From positions 108,993,277 to 109,057,276 of the forward strand of contig CATIUR010000005.1 in NCBI GenBank assembly GCA_949592205.1: a stretch of 64,000 nucleotides of DNA, in the 5' to 3' direction. Each line of letters opens with the position of its first letter. The first letter of the stretch is position 1. The DNA comes from Helichrysum umbraculigerum (Eukaryota; Streptophyta; Magnoliopsida; Asterales; Asteraceae). The translations under genes were made by a program, and so were the position numbers. A model generated the notes under the pieces. It was not told the DNA's origin and made no database searches. It was given only the letters and a program-made list of their open reading frames with translations. Shown here piece by piece: positions 36,568 to 45,190 of this stretch.

Positions 36568-36867
36568 TTACGGAAAGGTGTATCGAGGTGGATAGATTTT
36601 CATGAAATGATTGACTACTATCGTAATCAATTCAAATAGACTATCTCTCGATTCTTCCTTGTAGTTCTGAAGATGCTCTGAAGTTGTCCTTGCAAGTCTG
36701 TGAAGTCCGAAGGTGATGTAGTCGACTGCTTTAGTGAAAGTCCCACTAGGGTCGGTCATGGTGGTTGTGTCTATCTTAACAACCTCTCTTGCCGGTGGGT
36801 TCTGCCAGAGGGAGCATACAAACGCCAAGAATTGCAGTTTTATGCCTTCATAATTTTCGGTCTTGGG
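36568..36867 (-). pseudogene. Unknown TE-3 frame, C-terminal part (split by TE-6)
   Basis: 99 codons plus a TAA stop. It is the direct in-frame continuation of 57294-58160 across the GTCTC target copy. No database family is recognisable by eye. The segment is helical in character, with LQFLAFVCSLWQNPP, a Thr-rich stretch and FGLHRLARTTSEHLQ, and ends YPPRYTFP. No membrane segment or zinc motif is visible. Confidence 0.7.
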
Positions 36868-36872
36868 GTCTC

Positions 36873-37178
36873 TGATGTCGTGTAAACGGGGCTTTAGTTT
36901 TAAAAATGGAAATTACGTAACTTACTACACACAACACAGGCAAGAATACCTGATCATATATAGTATAGTTCAGTAAGTCCGAGTCGAACACAGGGAACGG
37001 ATATCAATATAAACAAATTGGAAATTGCTACAATTAATTAAAGCAGTAAAAAGTGGGACGTTTTAGTTCCGATCGAACAAATGAATAACAATTATAAAAG
37101 AAATGATTTATTAAATAAAACTTAATTATAAAATAAAGAAATAATAAAATAACTTAATTAAAATAAAAGATTAAATTC
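36873..37178 (-). repeat. 3' LTR of TE-6, distal part
   Basis: Begins TGATGTCGTGTAAACGG on the + strand. Interrupted after AATTC (37174-37178) by TE-7; continues at 47624-48792. Confidence 0.92.
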
Positions 37179-38065
37179 TGTAACACCCGCCAAATTAGGA
37201 CTAGTAATTAGTGCCTAATCATATGTTAATACATGTAATTAGTTCCTGGTTAGGCTAATTAATGTATCGAATTATATATATATTGTTGAATATATACGAA
37301 AATGCGATTTGATTAAATCGTACGCAGTTTAAATCGAATGTATTTCGATTCAATTTAATACGGACGTTGGTGACTCATTTTATTAAATAACACTTTTATG
37401 TCAAAAATATTATTATGATAATATTTCGTATTCATTCGTATCGTACAACCCAAAACTTACATAATGTAAAATATTTAAAACGCGCAAACTAAATAAACTA
37501 ATTTACGTTTTATAACACAAATATAAATATTTTGTAAAATATTCAAACAATATATCGCGTAATAAATCGTATTTTAAAACTCATAATTAAAATGTAAATA
37601 ATCGTTTAACGTTAAACGACGGAGCAAACGAACACCACACGGAACGCGGGGCGAAAACTGGAAAAGTGGGGATAAACCCCACCTCCCATCTTTCTTTCTT
37701 CATTTTATCACCTTTCTTATCTCTCTCTCTCCTATTTTCTCTCTACTAATCAAAATCACCACCATCCACCTAAATCGCACAATACTACTACCAAACGCAA
37801 CCGGATCACCAATATTTTTAGAGATTCACGACCACCTCGCGACGATCTACAACGCTACCTTTCCGGATTTTCATTTCGGCAAATTGTAAGTTTCCGACAA
37901 AATCCCGAAATCACTCGATTCTTTGTATTTTTCATTTGTGGTTGTTATTATAACTAGTATATGTCCATTACCATGTATAGAACACGAAAGTACAGCTTGA
38001 AAACGGGTTAAAAATGGATTTTTGGCCGGAAAATGTTGAACAGCCGGACTTTCTGGGCTGGTGTT

Positions 38066-38400
38066 CATCCATGCGACACAAGCATTGTGTCGCATGTTAT
38101 GTCGTATTTCCCATGTTATGTCGTATTTCCCATGTTATGTCGTATTTCCCATGTTATGTCGTATAAAACCTACTGTGTCGTATCTTATGTCGTACCAAAG
38201 ATTTAGTGTCGCAAGTCTTGCGACACAACCACTATGTCGCATACCCTTATACGACACAATCACTATGTCGCTGTTGAATCAGCATTTCGCATCCATGCGA
38301 CACAACCCTTGTGTCGTATGGACATTGTGTCGCACTCCTATGCGACACAACCCTTGTGTCGCATAATACATTTAGTGTCGCATTATTGTGTCGCATAAAA
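38066..38400. repeat. TGCGACACAA/TTGTGTCGCA palindrome cassette of TE-7
   Basis: Perfect 12-bp hairpins at 38070-38096 (CATGCGACACAA-GCA) and 38339-38365 (TATGCGACACAA-CCC), plus single motifs in both orientations and a 19-bp ATGTTATGTCGTATTTCCC tandem. The 3' LTR copy is at about 46080-46432. The motif is the same as in TE-5 although the surrounding LTRs differ. Confidence 0.9.
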
Positions 38401-39142
38401 CAGCAGGTTTTCAAATCTCAATTTCACTAAGTGTCGGAACTATATAACCTCAAACCCTTATACGATACGACTTATAAAACCCTTTGGGACAAACTTTTAA
38501 TTGCAAAACGCCAATTACAAAATAATAATACTTAAAGTTTATTATTACAAATCCGTCACCAACGGGCCGTACACATTTTCAAACACTTAACTAATCAACC
38601 AAATCGTAGTAATTTGGACATATATAGTTGTGTAACAACTACAAGGGTGATCTTTTGAGATACCCAATCATGATTATAACCATCGCGTGTCGTGGACACC
38701 CTCAGGTTACAAGTCGTTGGACTTCATTTCTCGCTAATCAACTTACGTTTGTTTAAACGCATTCAGACTCAGGTGAGTTTCATAGCCCCTCTTTTACTGT
38801 TTTACTCAGGGGTGTGATATACTGCTCAACTTTTAACATGTGAACGCAAGTACCAACTTTTCATATACTACATGAGTTTTTCGAAACTAATCATTTAAAG
38901 TCCTCCGTCAGCATAGTTGTTAATACGTTGTAGCGTGAATATTAGTATATGGTACCATATAGGATTGACCCACCTCGTTCGGGTTAGCAAGCACTAACCG
39001 GGTAAACGAACGTACTAATATTTGGGAAGACGAATGTGGATTAGGCATTCGTGGAGGCACCTCGCCCGGAATTCTCTATAGGGGACCCGGCCCTCGAGTT
39101 AAGCTCAACTATGTGCTCATGGCTGTATACACGATGATTATC

Positions 39143-39217
39143 ATTTAATTGCTGGATGCAATTCATTATTTAATTGCTGGATGCAATTCACTATTTAATT
39201 GCTGGATGCAATTCATT
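39143..39217. repeat. Three 25-bp hairpin repeats in the TE-7 LTR
   Basis: Units contain AATTGC-TGGAT-GCAATT, a 6-bp stem, followed by CATTATTT or CACTATTT. They occupy the same place within the LTR as the 26-bp ATTGC...GCAAT array of TE-1, although the loops and linkers differ. Confidence 0.9.
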
Positions 39218-39595
39218 ATTTAAATCTTGCGGTTCATACGATATAACTGATTTCAAACCTGTGAGCTCACCAGCTTTATAGCTGACCTTTTAGCATATAT
39301 CGCAGGTACCCAGCAGTAGGATGTTTCTGCTTCAGGATTTAGCTCGAGTCAGCATACAGACGATTGAGATTTTCTTGCATTAGTATATTTTGTACAAGTA
39401 CTTATGTACTGAAATCTCATTTTATTTAACTCGAGCTATGTAAAGCTTTAAATGTTGTAAACATTTCAGTTATCAATATATTTTGTTAAAACGACGCATA
39501 TAGAGTCGTTTGCTATTTATCTTTGTGCTTTGTTATTGATTAGTAACACCCAAATCAAGCTTCCGCAAATCATCAAATTTGGGGGTGTTACAGAT

Positions 39596-39607
39596 TGGTA
39601 TCAGAGC
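39596..39607 (+). other. Primer binding site of TE-7
   Basis: TGGTATCAGAGC (initiator-Met type), three bases after the 5' LTR. Confidence 0.95.
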
Positions 39608-39711
39608 CTAAGGTTATAGTGAACTAGGTTGCATTTAGTGAGCCTAGACTATGACCATTAGGCAGTATTCCTTATTAGGTATGACTGGTTCAGGGATTAC
39701 AGCATACGAGT

Positions 39712-39748
39712 TTAATTTAACATAGCCTGATCAACTATGTACAATTAA
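39712..39748 (+). other. Leader hairpin with palindromic loop
   Basis: Outer stem TTAATT/AATTAA, a 2x2 internal loop, inner stem ACATAG/CTATGT and loop CCTGATCAA with the palindrome TGATCA. Identical in TE-1 (3544-3580) and both TE-5 units (21618-21654, 27662-27698). A palindromic hairpin loop shortly after the primer site is how retroviral RNA dimer-initiation hairpins look; that role here is inferred. Confidence 0.65.
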
Positions 39749-39920
39749 GCAAAGATGATGTAAGATCTGAAAGTAGTTATGGCTGAACAGGATACAATAG
39801 AAGACTCTGACCTCGAGAGAACCGAGACTTAAACATGTTTATGCTAGACACTCAATAGGCTATATTATATAGGAGCTATATGAATATAGGCCTCAATCTT
39901 ACTAACGCTTTGTCTCAGAA

Positions 39921-40406
39921 ATGGCAAACGTCCCATCAAATTCATCTCGTTCTCAAACCGGGTCGCAGAACCCAATGGTAGCAAGGAGGAACAACAGGTT
40001 GCCTCGAGCTGGCCCGTATCCCACTCACATCGCTTTACAGGCTTTAGCCGCTAGGGTAAACCAACACGAGCAACGACTTCGCACTATGGATGTCGTGTTG
40101 CAGGAAACAAATGAAAACTGGCGACTTACATCTCTTGAACGTATAGAACAGGTCTCCGACGACCTTGAAACCACAAACAACAACATGGATGTCCTTCGCA
40201 ACCAAATAATAGAAATAAGGGTGGAAAATGCCCTTCTACAACAAAGGATGGAAGAATGTGAGCAACGCTCACATGAAGCAGAAGAGTATGCGCGTGGACT
40301 AACACAATGACTTGCACTAGCAGAAGACAACGCCCGACAAGCTAGCAGGCTTGCAAACACTGTGGACCGTCTTGTCACGATGATGGAACAAATTAATCTA
40401 CGTTAA
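39921..40406 (+). pseudogene. Extra coiled-coil frame upstream of gag in TE-7, in-frame TGA
   Basis: 129 codons from 39921 to TGA (40308-40310), then open to TAA at 40404-40406. The N-terminus is Ser/Asn/Arg-rich; residues about 40-125 look like coiled coil (RVNQHEQRLRTMDVVLQ, then Glu/Leu-rich heptads), and the coil continues past the TGA. The TGA replaces a position compatible with Arg (CGA), so CpG decay is likely. No known family is recognised. The frame ends about 300 bp before gag. TE-5 has a coiled-coil frame too, but after gag. Confidence 0.6.
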
Positions 40407-40700
40407 GACTAGTGTAGTCTTTATCTTGTAATCTATCCTGTAATCTAGTAACTATCTACGCGCTACTCTATAATTCGGTCGGATGTCACAATTCCCGACA
40501 TCTTTTGTAATAACTCTGTAGGATGTAACCTTCGAACTCGTATTAGCTATCAAATATTCCTTGTTGTTCAACTCATATTAATTGCCATAATTCTTTTTCA
40601 TATTGATGTTATGTATTACCACCTTTATACATGTACATCTGAAATAAATACAACTTTCTTACAAAATCTCATGTATCTTCATTCCTTTTATTGAAGAATC

Positions 40701-43700
40701 ATGCCGCCAAAGACACGACCTTACACAGATGCTCAGATCACGTCACTCATAACCCAGGCTGTTACTGAAGCCTTGGCTCGGAATACCCCACCCAACTCCA
40801 CAAGAAACAGCGATACTGCTGGAACCTCTGCCGTCAAACCTTGTTCTTACAAGGACTTCCAAAGCTGCAAACCCTCGAGCTTCAAGGGTTCTGAAGGAGC
40901 CATCGGACTGATCAGATGGTTCGAGAAAATGGAAACTGTTTTCCGTGTTAGTAAATGCGCGGAGAACGACAAAGTAAACTTCGCCACCTGCTCTCTTGAA
41001 GATGATGCCCACTCTTGGTGGAATTCATATACCCAATCAGTGGGTGCTGACATTGCCTACCAACTCACTTGGGAGGAATTGAAGGCAAAACTCACTGCCA
41101 AATACTGCTCTATTGCCAAACTCCAAAAGCTAGATGAGGAGTTCTGGAACTTAAAGGTTCAGGGTGGTGATATCGATGGTTATACCACCAGGTTTCAACA
41201 ATTAGCTACCCTCCGCCCAGCTATGGTGAGCACTGAACCTGATAAAATCAGGAAGTACGTTCTTGGTCTCCCTGATCCTGTTCGGGGACACGTCATCTCT
41301 TCAAAACCAACCACCATTGACGGTGCGATCCTATTGGCCCAAGACTTGATGTCAATGAGCCAAGATTCTGAACCACCCACTTCATCCTCCCATAACAACA
41401 AACGCAAGTGGTCTGACTACCACAACAACCCCTCCAACCAACAAAACAAGAAACCCGACACCATCAAAGCTTACAACACCACCACTGACATCGTCCGGGG
41501 CTACACTGGGAGCAAACCTTATTGTTCCAAGTGCAGTCGCCACCATGAAGGCTCCTGTGGTCCCTTTTGCAACAATTGCAAGAGGTACGGCCACCTCACA
41601 AAAGATTGCCGCTCTCCCGCCAACAACAATTCCAACAACAACACCAGACCACCCAAAGTATGCTTTGAGTGTGGGAAACCTGGACATTTCAGAGATTCGT
41701 GCCCAAAACTGAAGAGCAACAACAACAACAACCGCAACAACAGCAACAACAACAACAACACTCGCAGCAGAACTTTCGTCATCAAATCTGGGGACGCCCG
41801 CCAAGACCCGAATGTGGTCTCGGGTATGTTCCTCCTCAACAACTTAACTGCTTCCGTTCTATTTGATACTGGTGCTGATAGAAGCTTTATCTCCGATGAT
41901 TTTTGCCCATTACTTGACATCACTCCTGTCGCCTTAGATGTTAAGTACACTGTAGAGCTAGCAAATGGAAAACTTGTAGAAACCACCAGTGTGATACCTA
42001 ATTGCACTTTAAACCTAGCTGACGAAACCTTTTCGATCGACCTTATACCCATTGAAATCGGAAGTTTCGACGTCATTATTGGAATGGACTGGTTGTCCAA
42101 ACATCGAGCTGAAATCGTTTGTCACGATAAAATCGTCCGTATCCCACTCGCCGTTGGTGGAACCTTGATCATACAGGGGGAGACCGGTGGGACTGGACTC
42201 AATATCATCTCGTGCTTAAAAACCCGAAAATTTCTGAGAAAGGGTTACCCCGCAATACTTGCACACATCACGGAGAAGAAGTCGGAGGAGAAGCGACTTG
42301 AGGATGTGCCGATTGTTAGAGACTTTCCCGAAGTCTTTCCAGAAGAACTGCCTGGTTTACCTCCATCTAGACAGGTCGAGTTCTCAATTGATCTCGTGCC
42401 GGGTGCCGCACCGGTGGCCCGCGCACCATACCGTTTAGCCCCATCCGAACTTCAGGAGTTGTCCTCTCAGTTACAGGAACTTCTGGATCGAGGATTCATT
42501 AGACCGAGTTCTTCACCTTGGGGAGCTCCGGTCTTATTTGTTAAAAAGAAGGACGGTTCATTCCGAATGTGCATCGACTACCGAGAATTGAACAAATTGA
42601 CCGTCAAAAACCGATACCCACTTCCTCGCATTGATGATCTATTCGACCAACTTCAGGGTTCAAGTTTCTACTCAAAAATCGACCTGCGATCAGGTTATCA
42701 TCAGCTACGAGTTCGCGACGCCGATATTCCAAAAACTGCTTTCAGAACTCGTTACCGGCACTACGAATTCCAAGTGATGCCCTTTGGTCTAACCAACGCA
42801 CCGGCTGTATTCATGGATCTCATGAACCGGGTGTGCAAACCTTACCTCGACAAGTTTGTCATTGTCTTTATCGATGACATACTCATTTACTCGCGCAACG
42901 AACAAGAACATGCGCAACACCTCAAAACCATCCTTGAACTCCTTAGACACGAGGAGCTTTATGCCAAATTCTCTAAGTGTGAGTTCTGGATACAAACTGT
43001 TCAATTTCTTGGTCACGTGATCGACAGTCAGGGAATTCACGTGGACCCATCAAAGATCGAGGCTATCAAAGACTGGCAAGCACCCACCTCTGCAACTGAA
43101 GTACGACAATTCTTGGGTCTTGCTGGGTACTATCGGCGATTTATTGAAAATTTCTCTAAAATAGCTCAACCACTCACGGTACTGACTCAGAAGGACAAAA
43201 GGTTCGATTGGACCGAAAAACAAGAGTCAGCGTTCCAACTTTTGAAACAAAAGCTTTGCAGTGCTCCAATTCTATCCTTACCCGAAGGCACCGATGACTT
43301 CGTGGTATACTGCGATGCTTCTCACCAAGGTCTTGGTTGCGTGCTGATGCAACGAGACAAAGTTATTGCCTATGCCTCACGACAGCTGAAAATTCATGAA
43401 AAGAACTACACCACTCACGATCTCGAACTTGGAGCTGTCGTTTTTGCTCTCAAAATCTGGAGACATTATCTCTACGGCACTAAGTGCACAATCTTTACCG
43501 ATCATAAAAGTCTCCAACATATCTTGGATCAGAAGGATCTCAATATGAGGCAACGTCGATGGGTCGAGTTGCTTACCGATTACGATTGCGATATCAAGTA
43601 CCATCCAGGGAAGGCTAATGTTGTAGCCGATGCCCTCAGCCGAAAGGAACGACCAAAACCACTTCGAGTCCGAGCCCTCAGTATGACCATTCATAACGAT

Positions 43701-43763
43701 CTTACCATTCGAATTCATACCGCTCAGATCGAAGCCCTGAAATCTGAAAACATAAAAAAATGA
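40701..43763 (+). CDS. gag-pol: TE-7 Gag-protease-RT-RNase H polyprotein
   Basis: 1,020 residues. Gag: SYKDFQSCKPSSFKGSEGA, capsid with WWNSYTQ, then knuckles CNNCKRYGHLTKDC and CFECGKPGHFRDSC and a Gln/Asn-rich linker. Protease: DTGA at residues 389-392. RT: FVKKKDGSFRMCIDYRELN, MPFGLTNAPAVF and the active-site box FIDD at 723-726. RNase H: first catalytic Asp in YCDAS (872), then TDHKSLQHI. All key residues are present. The frame ends (TGA 43761-43763) just after an A7 run (43754-43760), where the integrase frame takes over one phase away. In TE-7 relatives gag-pol is one continuous frame, so this is a single-base slip. The start ATG follows a roughly 1.1-kb leader and matches the MPPK/MPPR starts of related Gags. 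Confidence 0.95.
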   Translation: MPPKTRPYTDAQITSLITQAVTEALARNTPPNSTRNSDTAGTSAVKPCSYKDFQSCKPSSFKGSEGAIGLIRWFEKMETVFRVSKCAENDKVNFATCSLEDDAHSWWNSYTQSVGADIAYQLTWEELKAKLTAKYCSIAKLQKLDEEFWNLKVQGGDIDGYTTRFQQLATLRPAMVSTEPDKIRKYVLGLPDPVRGHVISSKPTTIDGAILLAQDLMSMSQDSEPPTSSSHNNKRKWSDYHNNPSNQQNKKPDTIKAYNTTTDIVRGYTGSKPYCSKCSRHHEGSCGPFCNNCKRYGHLTKDCRSPANNNSNNNTRPPKVCFECGKPGHFRDSCPKLKSNNNNNRNNSNNNNNTRSRTFVIKSGDARQDPNVVSGMFLLNNLTASVLFDTGADRSFISDDFCPLLDITPVALDVKYTVELANGKLVETTSVIPNCTLNLADETFSIDLIPIEIGSFDVIIGMDWLSKHRAEIVCHDKIVRIPLAVGGTLIIQGETGGTGLNIISCLKTRKFLRKGYPAILAHITEKKSEEKRLEDVPIVRDFPEVFPEELPGLPPSRQVEFSIDLVPGAAPVARAPYRLAPSELQELSSQLQELLDRGFIRPSSSPWGAPVLFVKKKDGSFRMCIDYRELNKLTVKNRYPLPRIDDLFDQLQGSSFYSKIDLRSGYHQLRVRDADIPKTAFRTRYRHYEFQVMPFGLTNAPAVFMDLMNRVCKPYLDKFVIVFIDDILIYSRNEQEHAQHLKTILELLRHEELYAKFSKCEFWIQTVQFLGHVIDSQGIHVDPSKIEAIKDWQAPTSATEVRQFLGLAGYYRRFIENFSKIAQPLTVLTQKDKRFDWTEKQESAFQLLKQKLCSAPILSLPEGTDDFVVYCDASHQGLGCVLMQRDKVIAYASRQLKIHEKNYTTHDLELGAVVFALKIWRHYLYGTKCTIFTDHKSLQHILDQKDLNMRQRRWVELLTDYDCDIKYHPGKANVVADALSRKERPKPLRVRALSMTIHNDLTIRIHTAQIEALKSENIKK

Positions 43764-43767
43764 AGCC

Positions 43768-45156
43768 TTGCGGGGCATTGACAAACAATTTGAAATCAAA
43801 CCTAACGGGATTAGGTATTTCTCAAACCGAATCTGGTTGCCTAGTTTTGGGAACCTAAGAGACTTGGTGATGGACGAGGCTCACAAGTCTAAATATTCTA
43901 TTCATCCGGGATCCAATAAGATGCACCACGGTATTAAGGAATTTTATTGGTGGCCAAACATGAAAGCCGAAATCGCCACTTATGTCAGCAAGTGTCTTAC
44001 TTGCTCGAAAGTCAAAACCGAACATCAGAAACCTCCTGGTTTACTCCAACAACCTGAAATCCCCGAATGGAAATGGGAACAAATTGCCATGGATTTCATA
44101 ACCAAACTACCCAAGTCGTCGAGCGGTTGCGATACCATTTGGGTGATCGTCGATCGTCTCACCAAATCTGCTCATTTTCTGGCAATCAAGGAAAACGATA
44201 AAATGGAACGCCTTACACAAATCTACATCAAGGAAATCGTTTCTCATCACGGTGTTCCAATCTCGATCATCTCTGACAGGGATGCCCGTTTCACCTCTCA
44301 CTTTTGGCAATCACTTCAGAAAGCTATGGGTACCCGTCTCGATATGAGTACCGCGTACCATCCTCAAACCGATGGCCAAAGTGAACGAACCATTCAAACA
44401 CTGGAAGACATGCTACGAGCCTACGTAGTTGATTTCGGTACAAACTGGGAAAGACATCTACCGTTGTGCGAATTTTCGTACAATAACAGTTATCACGCCA
44501 GCATTAAGGCTGCACCTTTTGAGGCACTGTACGGTCGTAAGTGCCGATCACCGATCTGTTGGACTGAGGTGGGAGATAGTCAACTCACTGGTCCTGAACT
44601 CATACACGCCACCACTGAGAAAATTGTGGAAATCCAAAACAGACTCAAAGCCGCACGTGATCGTCAGAAAAGTTATGCTGACGTGAGACGCAAACCACTC
44701 GAGTTCCAAGTTGGGGATCGAGTTCTCTTAAAAGTATCGCCTTGGAAGGGCGTCATCCGTTTTGGCAAGCGCGGGAAGTTAAATCCCAGGTACATTGGGC
44801 CTTTTGAGATCCTCGAACGGATTGGCCCCGTAGCTTATCGATTGCAGCTGCCATCCGAACTCAGCAGCGTGCACCCTACTTTTCATATCTCAAACTTGAA
44901 GAAGTGTCTGTCTGATGAGACACTTATTATTCCATTAGATGAAATTCGTGTTGACGATAAACTTCATTTCGTTGAGGAACCCGCTGAAATTATGGACCGT
45001 GAGGTCAAACAACTGAAACAAAGTCGTATTCCCATCGTCAAGGTCAGATGGAATTCGCGGCGTGGTCCGGAATTCACCTGGGAACGGGAAGACCAAATGC
45101 GACTCAAATATCCTCAACTTTTCACTGATTCCACATCAAACACGACTTCGAGCTAA
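43768..45156 (+). CDS. int: TE-7 integrase with chromodomain-like tail
   Basis: 462 codons open from the slip point. Zinc-binding HHCC region: H near HPGSN and MHHGIKEFYWW, CLTCSKVK. Catalytic triad D109 (MDFITKLP), D170 (IISDRDARF) and E206 (GQSERTIQ), spaced 60 and 35 residues: a complete DDE set. The GPF module is RYIGPFEILERIG. The tail has HPTFHISNLKKC, then IMDREVKQLKQSRIPIVKVRW and FTWERED, the shortened chromodomain-like end of Tekay/Del elements, thought to steer insertion to particular chromatin. It lacks its own start and would be made as part of Gag-Pol; the slip at 43754-43760 disconnects it. Confidence 0.93.
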   Translation: MRGIDKQFEIKPNGIRYFSNRIWLPSFGNLRDLVMDEAHKSKYSIHPGSNKMHHGIKEFYWWPNMKAEIATYVSKCLTCSKVKTEHQKPPGLLQQPEIPEWKWEQIAMDFITKLPKSSSGCDTIWVIVDRLTKSAHFLAIKENDKMERLTQIYIKEIVSHHGVPISIISDRDARFTSHFWQSLQKAMGTRLDMSTAYHPQTDGQSERTIQTLEDMLRAYVVDFGTNWERHLPLCEFSYNNSYHASIKAAPFEALYGRKCRSPICWTEVGDSQLTGPELIHATTEKIVEIQNRLKAARDRQKSYADVRRKPLEFQVGDRVLLKVSPWKGVIRFGKRGKLNPRYIGPFEILERIGPVAYRLQLPSELSSVHPTFHISNLKKCLSDETLIIPLDEIRVDDKLHFVEEPAEIMDREVKQLKQSRIPIVKVRWNSRRGPEFTWEREDQMRLKYPQLFTDSTSNTTSS

Positions 45157-45190
45157 ATTTCGGGACGAAATTCTTCTAACAGGGGGAGAA
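45156..45190 (+). other. Hairpin plus polypurine tract of TE-7
   Basis: The 7-bp stem AATTTCG/CGAAATT with loop GGA (45156-45172) begins on the last base of the pol stop codon. AACAGGGGGAGAA (45178-45190) follows and touches the 3' LTR. Confidence 0.9.

Larger units (their letters stand above)
37179..39592 (+). repeat. 5' LTR of TE-7
   Basis: TGTAACACCCGCC...GGGGTGTTACA. In order: CGTTGGTGAC (37365), CT-rich leader tract (37712-37745), donor-like ATTGTAAGT (37885), GCGACACA cassette (38066-38400), GTCACCAACG (38555), donor CAGGTGAGT (38770), palindrome TATATGGTACCATATA (38946-38961), three 25-bp hairpin repeats (39143-39217) and acceptor ATCGCAG (39305). Confidence 0.95.

Noticed and set aside
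40743..42100. Long minus-strand frames opposite TE-7 gag-pol
   Set aside because: Codon-bias shadows of a well-supported plus-strand gene; no domains.
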